Origin: Panulirus ornatus
Lineage: Eukaryota > Arthropoda > Malacostraca > Decapoda > Palinuridae
Assembly (NCBI RefSeq): GCF_036320965.1
Contig: NC_092270.1
Location: 15,992,775-16,056,774 of the forward strand
Direction: 5' to 3'
DNA length: 64,000 nt
The number at the start of each line of letters is the position of its first letter. The first letter of the stretch is position 1. The translations under genes and the position numbers were made by a program. The notes under the pieces were generated by a model. That model did not search any database. It was not told the origin of the DNA and saw only the letters and a list, made by a program, of their open reading frames with translations. Of this stretch, positions 45,241-61,390 are shown piece by piece.

Positions 45241-47700
45241 TATGCCACAGTAACACAGTGGGAACCTCTGCCACAGTAGCTCAATGGGAACATATTGACA
45301 GTAACACAATGAGAACATATGCCACAGTAACACAGTGGGAATATATGCCACAGAAACACAGTGGGAACATATGCACAGTAACACAATGGGAACAAATGCC
45401 AAAAAGACACAGTGGGAACATGTGGACAGTAACACAGTGGGAACAGATGCCACAGTAACTCAGTGGGAATATATGCACAGTAACACAATGTGCATATGCC
45501 ACAGTAACACAGTGAGAACATATGCCACAGAAACACAGTTGGAACATATGCACAGAAACACAATGGGAGCAAATGCCAGAGAAACACAGTGGGAACATGT
45601 GGACAGTAACACAGTGGGAACATATGCCACAGTAACACAGTGGGAACATATGCCACAGTAACACAGTAGGAACATATGCCACAGGAAGACAATGGGAACA
45701 TATGCCACAGTAAAACAGTGGGAACATATGCCAGAGTAACACAGTAACAACATATGCCAGAGTAACACAATGAAAACATTTGCCACAGAAACACAGTGGG
45801 AACATATGCACTGTAACACAATTGGAAGATATGGCACAGAAACACAGAGGGAACAGATGCCATAGTAACACAGTGGGAACATATGCAACAGTAACACAGT
45901 GGAAAGATATGCTACAGAAACACAGAGGGAACATGTCCACAATAACACAATGGGAACATAAGCCACAGTAACACAGTGGGAGCATATGCACAGAAACACA
46001 ATGCGAACATATGCCAGAGTAACACAGTGGTAACATATGCCACAGAAACAAAGTGGGAACATATGCTCAGTAACACAGTGGGAACATATGCCACAGTAAC
46101 ACAGTTAGGATCATATGCTACAGTAACACAATTAGGATCATATGCCACGGTAAGACAATGGGAACATATGCCACGGCAACACAGTCGGAACATATGCCAG
46201 AGAAACAGAGTGGGAACATGTGCCAAAGAAACACAGTGGAAACAGATGCACAGTAACAAAATGGGAAGATATGCCACAGAAACAAAATGGGAACATATGC
46301 CAAAGTAACACAGTGGGAACATATGCCAGATTGAGAGTGGGAACATATGCCACAGTAACACAATGGGAACATATGCCACAGTAACACAATGGGAACATAT
46401 GAAAGAAAAACAAAGTGGGAACATATGCCACAGTAACACAATGGGAACATATGAAAGAAAAACAAAGTGGGAATATATACCAGGTAACACAATGGGAACA
46501 TATGCCACAGTAACACAGTGAGAACATATGTAACAGTGACACAATGGCAACATAAGCCACAGTAACATATTGGGAACATATGCCACGGTAACACAATGGG
46601 AACATATGTCACAGTAACACAATGGTACCATATGCCACTGTAACATAATGGTAAGATATGCCACAGTAACACAGTGGGAACCTCTGCGATAGTAGCTCAG
46701 TGGGAACATATTGACAGTAACACAATGGGAACATATGCCACAGTAACGCAGTGGGAATATATGCCACAGAAACACAGTGGGAACATATGCACAGTAACAC
46801 AACGGGAACAAATGCCAAAAAGACACAGTGAAAACATGTGGACAGCAACACAGTGGGAACATATGCCACAGTAACTCAGTGGGAATATTTGCACAGTAAC
46901 ACAATGGGATCATATGCCACAGTAACACAGTGAGAACATATGCCACAGAAACACAGTGGGAACATATGCACAGAAACACAATGGGAACAAATGCCAGAGA
47001 AACACAGTGGGAACATAAGGACAGTAACACAGTGGGAACATATGCCACAGTAACACAGTGGGAACATATGCCACAGTAACACAGTGGGAACATATGCCAG
47101 AGTAACACAGTAAGAACATATGCCAGAGTAACACAATGAAAACATATGCCACAGAAACACAGTGGGAACATATGCACAGTAACACAATTGGAAGATATGG
47201 CACAGAAACACAGAGGGAACAGATGCCATATTAACACAGTGGGAACATATGCAACAGTAACACAGTGGGAAGATATGCTACAGAAACACAGAGGGAACAT
47301 GTCCACAATAACACAATGGGAACATAAGCCACAGTAACACAGTGGGAGCATATGCACAGTAACACAATGCGAACATATGCCAGGGTAACACAGTTGTAAC
47401 ATATGCCACAGAAACACAGTGGGAACATATGTTCAGTAACACAGTGGGAACATATACCACAGTAACACAGTTAGGATCATATGCTACAGTAACACAGTTA
47501 GGATCATATGCCACGGTAAGACAATGGGAACATATGCCACGGCAACACAGTCGGAACATATGCCAGAGAAACAGAGTGGGAACATGTGCCAAAGAAACAC
47601 AATGGGAACAGATGCGCAGTAACAAAATGGGAAGATATGCCACAGAAACAAAATGGGAACATATGCCAAAGTAACGCAGTGGGAACATATGCCAGAGTAA
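45241..47700. repeat. About 1.4-kb higher-order duplication inside the 26-bp satellite, with a third copy at about 51.6-52.6 kb
   Basis: Marker variants recur in order. GGAACCTCTG occurs at 45261, 46677 and 51643. ACATGTCCAC (followed by AATAACACA) occurs at 45931, 47298 and 52264. The first two blocks are offset by 1416 bp on one marker and 1367 bp on the other, so an indel of about two units separates them. Confidence 0.8.
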
Positions 47701-50700
47701 CAGTGGGAACATATGCCACAGAAACACAGTGGGAACATATTCACAGTAGCACAGTTAGAATCATATGCCACAGTAACACAGTGGGAACATATGCCAATGT
47801 AAGACAATGGGGACATATGCTACACTAACACAGTGGAACATATGCTACAGTAACTCATTGGGAACATATGCCACAGTAACACAATGGGAACATATACCAC
47901 AGTAAAACAATGGAAACATGTACAACAGTAACACAATGGGAACATATGCCACAGTAACACAATGAGAACATATGCCACAGTAACACAATGGGAACATATA
48001 CCACAGTAAAACAATGGAACCATGTACAACAGTAACACAATGGGAACATATGCCACAGTAACACAATGAGAACATATGCCACAGTAACACAATGGGAACA
48101 TATACCACAGTAACAAAGTGGAAGCATATGACACAGTAAGACAGTGGGAACATATGCTAGAGTAACAAAATGGGAACATATGCCACAGTACCATAGTGGG
48201 AACATATGCCACAGTACCATAGTGGGAACATATGCCAGAATAACACAGTGGGAACATATGCCACAGTAACACAATGGGAACATATGCCACAGAAATACAG
48301 TGGGAACATATGTCACAGTAACAAAAGGGTAACATATGCTACAGTAACATAATGGGTACATATGCCTCAGTAACACAATGGGAACATATGTCACAGTAAC
48401 GCAATGGTAACATATGCCACAGTAGCATAATGGTAACATATACCACAGTAACACAGTGGAAACCTATGCCACAGTAACACAATGGGAAAATATGCCACAG
48501 TAATACAGTGGGAACATATATCCCAGTAACAAAATGGTAACATATGGTACAGTAACATAATGGGTACATATGCCATAGTAACACAATGGGAACATATGTC
48601 ACAGTAACGCAATGGTAACATATGCCACAGTAGCATAATGGTAACATATACCACAGTAACACAGTGGGAACCTATGCCACAGTAACACATTGGGAACATA
48701 TGCCAGAGTAGCACAGTTGGATCAAATATCAAAGAAAATGGTATTATATGCCACAGTAACATAATGGTAACATATGCCACAGTAACACATTGGGAACATA
48801 TGTTACAGTAACACAATCGTAACATATGCCACAGTAACATAATGGTAACATATGCAACAGTAACACAGTGGGAACCTTTGCCACAGTAACACAATTGGAA
48901 CAGTAACATAATGGGAATATATGTCACAGTAACACTGTGGGAACATATGCCACAGTAATACACTGGGAACATATGCCAAAATAGCAGAATGGGAACATAT
49001 GCCACAGTAAGACAATGGGAACTTATGCCACAGTAACACAATGGGTACATATGTAACAGTAAGGAAATGGTAACATATGCTAAAGTAACATAATGGAACA
49101 TATGCCACAGTAGCGCAGTTAGAATCATATGCCACAGTAACACAGTGGGAACATATGCTAGAGTAACACAATGGTAACATATGCCACAGTAACAAAATGG
49201 GAAGATATGCCACAGTAACAAAATGGTTACATATGCCACAGTAACCTAATGGGAACGTATTCCACAGTAACAAAGTGGGAACATATGCCACAGTAACACT
49301 GTTAGGATCATATGCCATAGTAACATGAAAACATATGCCACAGTAACACAGTGGGAATATGTGTCAGAGTAAATCAGTGGGAACATATGCCACAGTACAT
49401 AGTTAGGGTCATATGCTACAGTAACACAGTTAGGATCATATGCCACAGTAAGAGAATAGGAATATATGCCACCGTAACACATCGGGAACATATTCCAAAA
49501 TAACACAGGGGGAAAATATGCCACAGTAAGACAGTGGGAACATATGCCAGACAAACACCGTGGGAAAATATGCACAGTAACACAATGGGAATATATGCCA
49601 CAGAAACAGAGTGGGAACATATGTACAATAGCACAATGGGAACATATGCCACAGTAACACAGTGAAAACATATGCACAGTAACACAATGGGAACATATGT
49701 AACAGTAACACAGGAGGAACATATGCCACAGAAAGACAGTGGGAACATATGCACAGTAACACAGTGAGAACATATGCCACAGTAACACAGTGGTGACATA
49801 TACCACAGTAGCACATTGGGGACATATGCCAGAGTAACGCAGTGGGAACATATGTACAGTAACACATATTGAAAATATGCCACAGTAACACAGAGGGAAC
49901 ATATGCACAGTAACACAATGAGAACATATGCCACAGTAACACAATAAGAACAGATGCCACAGTAAGGCAATGGGAACATATGCCACAGTAACACAATGGG
50001 AACATATGCCACAGAAACACATTGGGAACCTATACCACAGTAACAGAGTGGGAACATTAGCATAGTAACACAATGTGAAAATATACTTCAGTAACGCAGT
50101 GGGAACATATGATACAGTTACACAATTGGAACATATGCCACAGTAACATAGGGGAACATATGTACAGTAGCACATTGGGAACATATGCCACAGTAACACA
50201 GTGGGAACATATGCCACAGTAACAGAATGGGAACCTATGCACCTTAACACAATGGGAACATATGCCACAGTAACACAGTGGGAACATATACCACAGTAAC
50301 ACAGTGAGAATATATGCCACAGTAACAAAGTGGGAACATATGTACAGTAACACATTGGGAACATATGCAACAGTAACACTGTGGGAACATATGCCAAAGT
50401 AAGAAAGTGAGAACATATGCCACAGTAACACAGTGGGAATATATGCCACAGTAACACAATAGGATTATATGCCACAGAAACAAAGTGGGAATATATGTAC
50501 AGTAACACATTGGGAACATATGCCACAAAAAACAGTGGGAACATATGTACAGTAACACAATGGGAACATATGCCACAGGAACACAGTGGGAACACATGCC
50601 ACAGTAGCACAGTGGAAACATATGCTACAGTAACACAATAGGAACAGATGCCAACGTAACATGTTGGGAATATATGCCATAGAAACAACGTAGGAACATA

Positions 50701-53700
50701 TGTCAGAGGAACAAAATGGTAACATATGCCACAATATCATAATGGGAACATATTGCACAGTAACACATTGGGATCCTATACTCACCGCAACACAGTGAGA
50801 ACATATGGACAGTAACACAGTGGGAACATATCCCAGAGTAACACAATAGGAACATATGCCACAGTAACACAGTGGGAACATATGCCATACTAACACAGTG
50901 GGAACATATGGCACAGTAACACAGTTAGGATCATATGCTACAGTAACACAGGATCATATGCCACATTAAGACAATGAGAACATATGTTACAGTAACACAT
51001 CGGGAATATATTCCACAGTAACACAGTGGGAACATATGCCACAGTAACAAAGTGTGAACATATGCCACAGAAGCACAGTGGGAACATATGCACAGTAACA
51101 CAATGGGAACATATGCCACAGTAACACAACGGTAACATATACAACAGTGAGAAAGTGGAAACATATTGCATAGTAACACAGTCGGAACATATGCCACAGT
51201 AACACAATGGGAACATATGCCATAGAAATACAATGGGAATATATGCCACATTAACAAAGTGGAACCATATGGCACAGTAACACAGGGGGAACATGTGCCT
51301 CAGTAACACAATGGGAACATATGCCACAGTAACACAATGGGAACATATGTCACAGTAACACAATGGTACCATATGTAACACCATATGTAACACCATATGT
51401 AATACAATGGGAACATATGCCACATTAACAAAGTGGAACCATATGGCACAGTAACACAGGGGGAACATATGCCACAGTAACACAATGGGAACATATGTAA
51501 CTGTAACACAATGGCATGATAAGCCACAGTAACATATTGGGAACATATGCCACAGTAACACAATGGGAACATATGTCACAGTAACACAATGGTACCATAT
51601 GCCACTGTAACATAATGGTAAGATATGCCACAGTAACATAGTGGGAACCTCTGCCACAGTAGCTCAGTGGGAACATATTGACAGTAACACAATGGGAACA
51701 TATGCCACAGTAACACAGTGGAAATATATGCCACAGAAACACAGTGGGAACATATGCACAGTAACACAATGGGAACAAATGCCAAAAAGACACAGTGGGA
51801 ACATGTAGACAGTAACACAGTGGGAACAAATGCCACAGTAACTCAGTGGGAATATATGCACAGTAACACAATGGGATCATATGCCTCAGTAACACAGTGA
51901 GAACATATGCCACAGGAACACAGTGGGAACATATGCACAGTAACACAATGGGAACAAATGCCAGAGAAACACAGTGGGAACATGTGGACAGTACCACAGT
52001 GGGAACATATGCCACAGGAAGACAATGGGAACGTATGCCACAGTAAAGCAGTGGGAACATATGCCAGAGTAACACAGTAAGAACATATGCCAGTGTAACA
52101 CAATGAGAACCTATGCCACAGAAACACAATGGGAACATATGCACAGTAACACAATTGGAAGATATGGCACAGAAACACAGGGGGAACAGACGCCATAGTA
52201 ACACAGTGGGAACATATGCAACAGTAACACAGTGGGAAGATATGCAACAGAAACACAGAGGGAACATGTCCACAATAACACAATGGGAACATAAGTCACA
52301 GTACCACAGTGGGAGAATATGCACAGTAACACAATGCGAACATATGCCAGAGTAACACAGTGGTAACATATGCCACAGAAACACAGTGGGAACATATGCT
52401 CAGTAACACAGTGGGAACATATGCTCAGTAACACAGTGGGAACATATGCCACAGTAACACAGTTAGGATCATATGCCACAGTAAGACAATGGGAACATAT
52501 GCCACGGCAACACAGTCGGAACATATGCCAGAGAAACAGAGTGGGAACATGTGCCAAAGAAACACAGTGGGAACAGATGCACAGTAACAAAATGGGAAGA
52601 TATGCCAGAGTAATAGAGTGGGAACATATGCCACAGAAACACAGTGGGAACATATGCACAGTAAAACAGTGTGATCATATGCCACAGTAACACAGTGAGA
52701 ACATATGCCAATGTAAGACAATGGGGACATATGCCACACTAACACAGTGGAACCTATGCTACAGTAACACATCGGGAACGTATGCCACAGTAACACAGTG
52801 GGAACATATGCACAGTGACACATTAGGAATATATGCCACAGTAAAAAAGAGGGAACATATGCACTGTAACACAATGGAAACATATGCCATAATAACACAA
52901 TGGGAACATATGCCACAGAAACACAGTGGGAACATATGCCAGAGTAACAAAATGGGAACATATGCCACAGTACCACAGTGGGAACATATGCCACTGTAAC
53001 ACAATGAGAACATATGCCACAGTAGCACAATGGGAACATAAACCACGGTAACAAAGTGGAAACATATGACACAGTAAGACAGTGGGAACATTTGCCAGAG
53101 TAACAAAATGGGAACATATGCCACAGTACCACAGTGGGAACATATGCCAGAATAACACAGTGGGAACATATGCCACAGTAACACAATGGGAACATATACC
53201 ACAGTAATACAGTGGGAACATATGTCACAGTAACAAAATGGTAACATATGCTGCAGTAACATAATGGGTACATATGTCACAGTAACACAACGGGAACATA
53301 AGTCACAGTAACGCAATAATAACATATGCCACAGTAGCATAATGGTAACATATACCACAGTAACACAGTGGGAACCTATGCCACAGTAACAGAATGGGAA
53401 CATATGCCAGAGAAGCACAGTTGGATTAAATATCAGAGTAACAAAATTGTATTATATGCCACAGTAACATGATGGGGACATATGCCACAGTAACACATAG
53501 GGTAAATATGTCACAGTAACACAATGGTAACATATGCCACAGTAACATAATGGTAACATATGCCACAGCAACACAGTGGGAACCTTTGCCACAGTAACAC
53601 AATAGGAACATATAATACAGTAACACAATGGGAATATATGTCACAGTAACACTGTGGGATCATATGCCACAGTAATACACTGGTAACATTGCAGAATGGG

Positions 53701-54924
53701 AACATATGCCACAGTAAGACAATAGGAACATATGCCACAGTAACACAATGGGTACATATGCAACAGTAACAAAATGGTAACATATGCTAAAGTAACATAA
53801 TGGGAAAATATGCCACAGTAGCACAGTTAGAATCATATGCCACAGTAACACAGTGGGAACATATGTTAGAGTAACACAATGATAACATATGCCACAGTAA
53901 CAAAATGGGAACATATGCCACGGTAACACTGTTAGGATCATATGCCATAGTAACATGAAAATAAATGCCACAGTAACACAGTGGGAATATGTGTCAGAGT
54001 AAATCAGTGGGAATATATGCCACAGTAACATAGTTAAGATCATATGCTGCAGTAACACAGTTAGGATCATATGCCACAGTAAGAGAATGGGAATATATGC
54101 CACCGTAACACATCGGGAACACATTCCAAAATAACACAGTGGCAACATAAGCCACAGTAAGACAGTGGGAACATATGCCACACAAACACAGTGGGAAAAT
54201 ATGCACAATAACACAATGGGAATATATGCCACAGAAACAAAGAGGGAACATATGTACAGTAGCACAATGGGAACATATGCCACAGTAACAGTGAAAAAAT
54301 ATGCACAGTAACACAATGGAAACATATGTAACAGTAACACAGGGGGAACATATGCCACAGAAACACAGTGGGATCATACTGCACTAGTAACACTAGTGAG
54401 AACATATGCCACAGTGACACAGTGGGAACATATGCCACATTAACAAAGTTAGAATCATATGCCACAATAAGACAATGGGAACATATGCCACAGTAATACA
54501 GTGGGAACATATGCCACAGTAACAAAGTGGGAACATATGCCACAGTAACACACTGGGAACAGATGCCAGAGTAAGACAATGGGAACATGTGCCACAATAA
54601 CACAGTGGGAACATATGCCACAGTAACACAGTGGGATCATATACCACAGTAACACATTGGGAACATATGCCAGAGTAACACAATGGGAAAATATGCCACA
54701 GTAGCACTGTTAGGATCATATGCCACAGTAACATTATGACAACATATGCCTCAGTAACTCATTGGAAACATTGTCAAAAGACTGTGCCAAATAACACAGT
54801 GAGAACAATGCCATTGGAACACAGTGGGAACATATCCACAGTAACAAAATGGGAACATATGCCCAGAAACACAGTGGGAACCTATGTAGAGTAACAGAAT
54901 GGGAACATATGCCACAGTAGGACA

Positions 54925-55065
54925 GTGGGAACATTTGCCACAGAAACACAGTGGGAACATATGCACAGTAAAACAGAGGGAACATATGCCACAGTAACAC
55001 ACATATGTTCCCTCTGTTTTACTGTGCATATGTTCCCACTGTGTTTCCGTGGCATATGTTCCCAC
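54925..55065. repeat. Palindrome 1 in the satellite (64-bp arms, 13-nt loop)
   Basis: Left arm 54925-54988, right arm 55002-55065; the arms pair with only two mismatches. Both arms are ordinary satellite units (GTGGGAACAT...AGAGGGAACATATG), so a stretch of about 2.5 units has been copied in inverted orientation. It could extrude as a cruciform. Confidence 0.92.
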
Positions 55066-55849
55066 AGTGGGAACATATGCCAGCTGTAAGACAGTAGGAA
55101 CATGTACCAAAGTAACACATTGGGAACATATGCCAGAGTAACACAGTGGGAACTTATAGTACAGAAACACATTGGGAAAATATGCAACAGTAACAGAGAG
55201 GGAACATATGGACAGTAACAGAATTTTAACATATGCGACAGTAACAAAATAGGAACATATGACACAGTAACACAAAGGGAACATATGCCAGAGTAACAGC
55301 GTTAGGATCATATGCCATAGTAACATGAAAAAATGTCACAGTAACACAGTGATAATATATATCAGAGTGAATCAGTGGGAACATATGCCACAGTAACATA
55401 GTTAGGATCATATGCTACAGTAACACAGTTAGGATCATATGCCACAGTAAGAGAATGGGAATATATGCCACCGTAACACATGGGAAACATATTCCAAAAT
55501 ACCAGTGGTAACATATTTCACAGTAAGACAGTGGGAACATATGCCACACTAACATAGTGAGAACATATGCACAGTAACATAATGGGAACATATGCCACAG
55601 AAACAGAGTGGAAACATATGTACAGTAGCACAATGGGAACATATGCCACAGTAACAGAGTGGAAACATATGCATAGTAACACAATGGAAACATATGTCAT
55701 AGTGACACAGTGGGAACATATGCCACATTAACAAAGTTAGGATCATATGCCACAATGTGACAATGGGAACATATGCCATAGTAATACAGTTGGAACATAC
55801 GCCACACAAACACAGTGGAAACATGTGCCACAGTAACACAGTGGGAACA

Positions 55850-56330
55850 TTGCCACATTAACAAAGTTAGGATCATATGCTACAATGCGCAATGGGAACA
55901 TATGCCATAGTAATACAGGGAACATATGCCACAGTAACACAGTGGAACTAGCCACAGTAAACAGTGGGAACAATGCATTGAAACACAGTGGGAACATATG
56001 CACAGTCAAACAGAGGAACATATGCACGACGAAGGGAAATATGCCAGTAACACATGGAACTATGCCAGTAAGACAATGGAACTATGGCACGTAACACGTG
56101 GAAAATATCACTAAACATGGGACATACCACATTGGACATTTCCCAGTAACACATGGACATTTGCAGTAACGATGAAAATTACAGAAGTGGAAGATATGCA
56201 ACTACACATGGGAATAACCAGAGTAACACGTGGAATATGTGGTAAACATTGAGCTATGCACGTAACCTGGGACTGCACAGTAACAATGGATATCACAGTA
56301 CAAGTGGAAATAGTACCTTAGACAGGAACA
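55850..56330. other. Indel-rich patch in the satellite
   Basis: Between about 55850 and 56330 the 26-bp units suddenly lose single bases everywhere (for example AACTATGCCAGTAAG, AACACGTGGAAAATATCA, GGGACATACCACATTGG), while both flanks are regular. This is what uncorrected long-read consensus looks like; genuine local decay is the alternative. Confidence 0.6.
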
Positions 56331-59300
56331 TATGCCACAGGAACACGGTGGGAACATTTACCACAGTAACAAGATGGGAAGATATGCCACAGTAAGAGAA
56401 TGGGAACATGTGTACAATAACACATTGGGAATGTATCCCAGAGTAATACAGTGGGAACATATGCCACAATAATACAATGAAAACATATGCCACAGTAACA
56501 CAGTGGGAACAAATGCCATAGTAACAAAATGGGAATATATGCCACGGTAAGAAAGTAGGAACATATGTACAGTAATACATCTGGAACATATGCCACAGAA
56601 AAACAGTGGGAACATATGCACAGTAACACAATGGGAACATATGCCACAGTAACACAATGGGAACAGATGCCACAGAAACACTTTGGGAACATATGCCACA
56701 GTAACACAGTGGGAACATATGTACAGTAGCACATTGGGAGCATATGCCACAGTAACACAGTGGGAACATATGCCACAGTAACACAATGGGAACATATACC
56801 ACAGTAACACAGTGGGAACATAAGCACAGTAACACACTGGGAAAATATGCCACATTAACGCCGTGGGAACATATGCTAGAGTAACACAATGGGAACATAT
56901 GCCACAGTAACACAGTGGGAACATATGTACAGTAGCACATTGGGAGCATATGCCACAGTAACACAGTGGGAACATATGCCACAGTAACACAATTGGAACA
57001 AATGCCACAATAACACAGTGGGAAAATATGCACCTTAACACAATGGGAACATATGCCACAGGAACACAGTGGGAACATATACCACAGTAACACAGTGAGA
57101 AAATATTCCAGAGTAACACAGTGGAGAAGATGCCACAGCAACATAGTGGGAACATATGCCAAAGTAACACAATAAGAACATATGCCACAGTGACACAGTG
57201 GGGGCATACGGCAAAATAAAACAATGGCAATATATGCCACAGTAACAAAATGGGAATTTATTCGCAATAACACATTGGGAACGTATGCCACAAAGAAACA
57301 GTGGCAACATATGTACTGTATCACAATGGGAACATATGTCACAGGACCACAGTGGGAACACATGTCACAGTAGCACAGTGGAAACATATGCCGCAGTAAC
57401 ACAATAGGAACATATGCCAAAGTAACACATTGGGAACATATGCCATAGAAACACAGTGGGAACATATGTCGGAGGAACAAAATTGTAACATATGCCAAAG
57501 TACCAGAATTGGAACTTATGGCACAGTAACACAGTGGGAACATATGGCACATTAACAAAGTTAGGATCATATGCCACAATACGACAATGGGAACATATGC
57601 CACAGAAACACAGTGGGAACATATGCACAGTAAAGCTTAGTGAACATATGCCACAGTAATACTGTGGGAACATATGCCAAAGTAACACAATGGAAACATA
57701 TGTCACAGTAACACAGTGGGAACATATGCACAGTAACACAATGGGAACATATGCTACAGTAACACAGTGGGAACATAAACCACAGTAACACAGTGAGAAC
57801 ATATGCCAGAGTAACACAGTGGGAACATATGTACAGTAACACATTGGGAATATATGCCACAGGAACACAGTGGGAACATATGCCAAAGTAACACAATGAG
57901 AACATATGCCACAGTAACACAGTGGGAACATACGCCAAAGTAAAACAATGGGAATATATGCCACAGTAACAAAGTGGGAATATATATACAGTAACACATT
58001 GGGAACATATGCCACAAAAAACAGTGGGAACATATGTACAGTAACACAATGGGAACATATGCCACAGGACCACAGTGGGAACACATTCGAGTAGTACAGT
58101 GGAAACATGTGCCACAGTAACACAATAGGAACATATGACAAAGTAACACATTACGAACATATGCCATAGAAACACAGTGGGAACATATGTCAGAGGAACA
58201 AAACTGTAACATATGGCAAAGTATCAGAATTGGAATATATGGCACAGTAACACAGTGTGAACATATGTCACATTAACAAAGTTAGGATCATATGCCACAA
58301 TACGACAATGGGAACATATGCCACAGTAATACAGTGGGAACATATGCCACAGTAACACAGTGGAAACATATGCCACAGTAACAGAGTGGGACTATATGCC
58401 ATTGAAACACAGTGGGAACATATGCACAGTAACAAAATGGGAACATATGCCCTAGAAACGCAGTGGGAACCTATGTAGAGTAAAAGAATGGGAACATATG
58501 CCACAGTAACACAGTGGGAACATATGCCACAGAAACACAGTGGGAACATATTCACGGTAAAACAGAGGGAACATATGCCACAGTAACACAGTGGGAACAT
58601 ATACCAAAGTAACACATTGGGAACATATGCCAGAGTAACACAGTGGGATCTTATGTACAGTAACACATTCGGAAAATATGCCACAGTAACACAGAGGGAA
58701 CATATGCACAGTAACAGAATGGTAACATATGCCACAAGAACAAAATGGGAACATATGCCACAGGAGCACAATGGGAACATATGCCATAGTAACAGCGTTA
58801 GGATCATATGCCATAGTAACATGAAAAAATATGTCATAGTAACACAGTGGGAATATACATCAAAGTGAATCAGTGGGAACATATGCCACAGTAACATAGT
58901 TAGGATCATATGCTACAGTAACACAGTTAGGATCATATGCCACAGTAAGAGAATGGGAATATATGCCACCGTAACACATCGGGAACATATTCCAAAATAA
59001 CACAGTGGGAACATATGCCACACAAACATAGTGGATATTTATGCACAGTAACAAAATGGGAACATATGCTACAGAAACAGAGTGGGAACATATGTACAGT
59101 AGCACAATGGGAACATATGCCACAGTAACAGAGTGGAAACATATGCATAGTAACACAATGGGAACATATGTCACAGTGACACAGTGGGAACATATGCCAC
59201 AGAGACGCAGTGTGAACATATGCACAGTAACACAGTGAGAACATATGCCAGAGTGACACAGTGGAAACATATGCCACATTAACAAAGTTAGGATCATATG

Positions 59301-59519
59301 CTACAATGCGACAATGGGAACATATGCCATAGTAATACAGTGGGAACATATGCCACAGTAACACAGTGGAAACATATGCCACAGTAACACAGTGGGAACA
59401 TATGCCATTGAAACACAGTGGGAACATATGCACAGTAACAAAATGGGAACATATGCCCCAGAAACACAGTGGGAACCTATGTAGAGTAACAGAATGGGAA
59501 CATATGCCACAGTAACACA

Positions 59520-59660
59520 GTGGGAACATATGCCACAGAAACACAGTGGGAACATATGCACAGTAAAACAGAGGGAACATATGCGACAGTAACACACATA
59601 TGTTCCCTCTGTTATACTGTGCATATGTTCCCACTGTGTTTCCGTGGCATGTGTTCCCAC
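59520..59660. repeat. Palindrome 2 in the satellite (64-bp arms, 13-nt loop)
   Basis: Left arm 59520-59583, right arm 59597-59660. Same arms as palindrome 1. Here the left arm has CAGTAAAACAG while the right arm encodes the complement of CAGTATAACAG, giving one extra mismatch. Confidence 0.92.
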
Positions 59661-61390
59661 AGTGGGAACTTATGCCACAGTAACACAGTGGAAACATATA
59701 CCAAAGTAACACATTGGGAACATATGCCAGAGTAAGACGGTCGGAGCTTAAGTACAGTAACACATTGGGAAAATATGCCATAGTAACACAGAGGGAACAT
59801 ATGCACAGTAACAGAATGGGAACATATGCCACAGTAACACAATAGGAACATATGCCCCAGTAAGACAATGGGAACATATGGCACAGTAACACAGTGGGAA
59901 AATATTCCACTCCAACACAATGGGAACATATGCCACAGAAAAACATTGGGAACATTTGCCACAGTAACACAATGGGAACATTTGCAAAGTAACAGAATGG
60001 GAAAATTTGCCACAGTAACACAGTGGGAAGATATGCAACATTAACACATTGGGAATATAACCCAGAGTAACACAGTGGAAACATATGTGCAGTAACACAT
60101 TGGGAGCGTATGCCACAGTAACACTGTGGGAAACTATGCCACAGTAACACAATGGGAATATTTGCCACAGTAACACAGTGGGAACATTATGTACCTTAAG
60201 ACAATGGGAACATATGCCACAGGAACACGGTGGGATCATGTACCACAGTAACAAGATGGGAAGATATGCCACAGTAAGAGAGTGGGAACATGTGTACAGT
60301 AACACATTGGGAACGTATCCCAGAGTAACACAGTGGGAACATATGCCACAATAATACAATGAAAACATATGCCACAGTAACACAGTGGGAACAAATGCCA
60401 CAGTAACAAAATGGGAATATATGCCACAGTAACAAAGTGGGAACATATGCCACAGTAACACAATGGGAACATATGCCACAGAAACACTTTGGGAACATAT
60501 GCCACAGTAACACAGTGGGAACATAAGCAGAGTAACACACTTGGAAAATATGCCACATTAACGCAGTGGGAACATATGCTATAGTAACACAATGGGAACA
60601 TATGCCACAGTAACATAGTGGGAACATATGCACCTTAACACAATTGGAACATATGCCACAGTAACACAGAGGGAACATATGCACCTTAACACAATTGGAA
60701 CATGTGCCACAGTAACACAGTGGGAACATATACCACAGTAACACAGTGAGAAAATATGCCAGAGTAACACAGTGGGAACATATGTACAGTAACACATTGG
60801 GAACATATGCCACAGCAACACAGCAGGAACATATGTCAAAGTAACACAATGAGAACATATGCCACAGTAACACAGTGGGAACATGCGCCTCAGTAAAACA
60901 ACGGGAATATATGCCACAGTAACAAAGTGGGAATATATGTGCAGTAACACATTTGGAACATATGCCACAAAAAGACAGTGGGAACATGTGTACAGTAACA
61001 CAATGGGAACATATGCCACAGTAGCACAGTGGGAACACATGCCACAGTAGCACAGTGGAAACATATGCCACAGTAACACAATAGGAACATGTGCCACATT
61101 AACACATTGGGAAAATATGCCATAGAAACACAGTGGGAACATATGCCACATTAACAAAGTTAGGATCATATGCCACAATGCGATAATGGGAACATATGCC
61201 ATAGTAATACAGTTGGAACATATGCCACAGTAACACAGTGAAAACATATGCCACAGTATCACAGTGGGAACATATGCCATTGAAACACAGTGGAACATAT
61301 GCACAGTAACAAAATGGGAACATATGCCCCATAAACACAGTGGGAACCTATGTATAGTAACAGAATGGGAACATATGCCACAGTAACACA

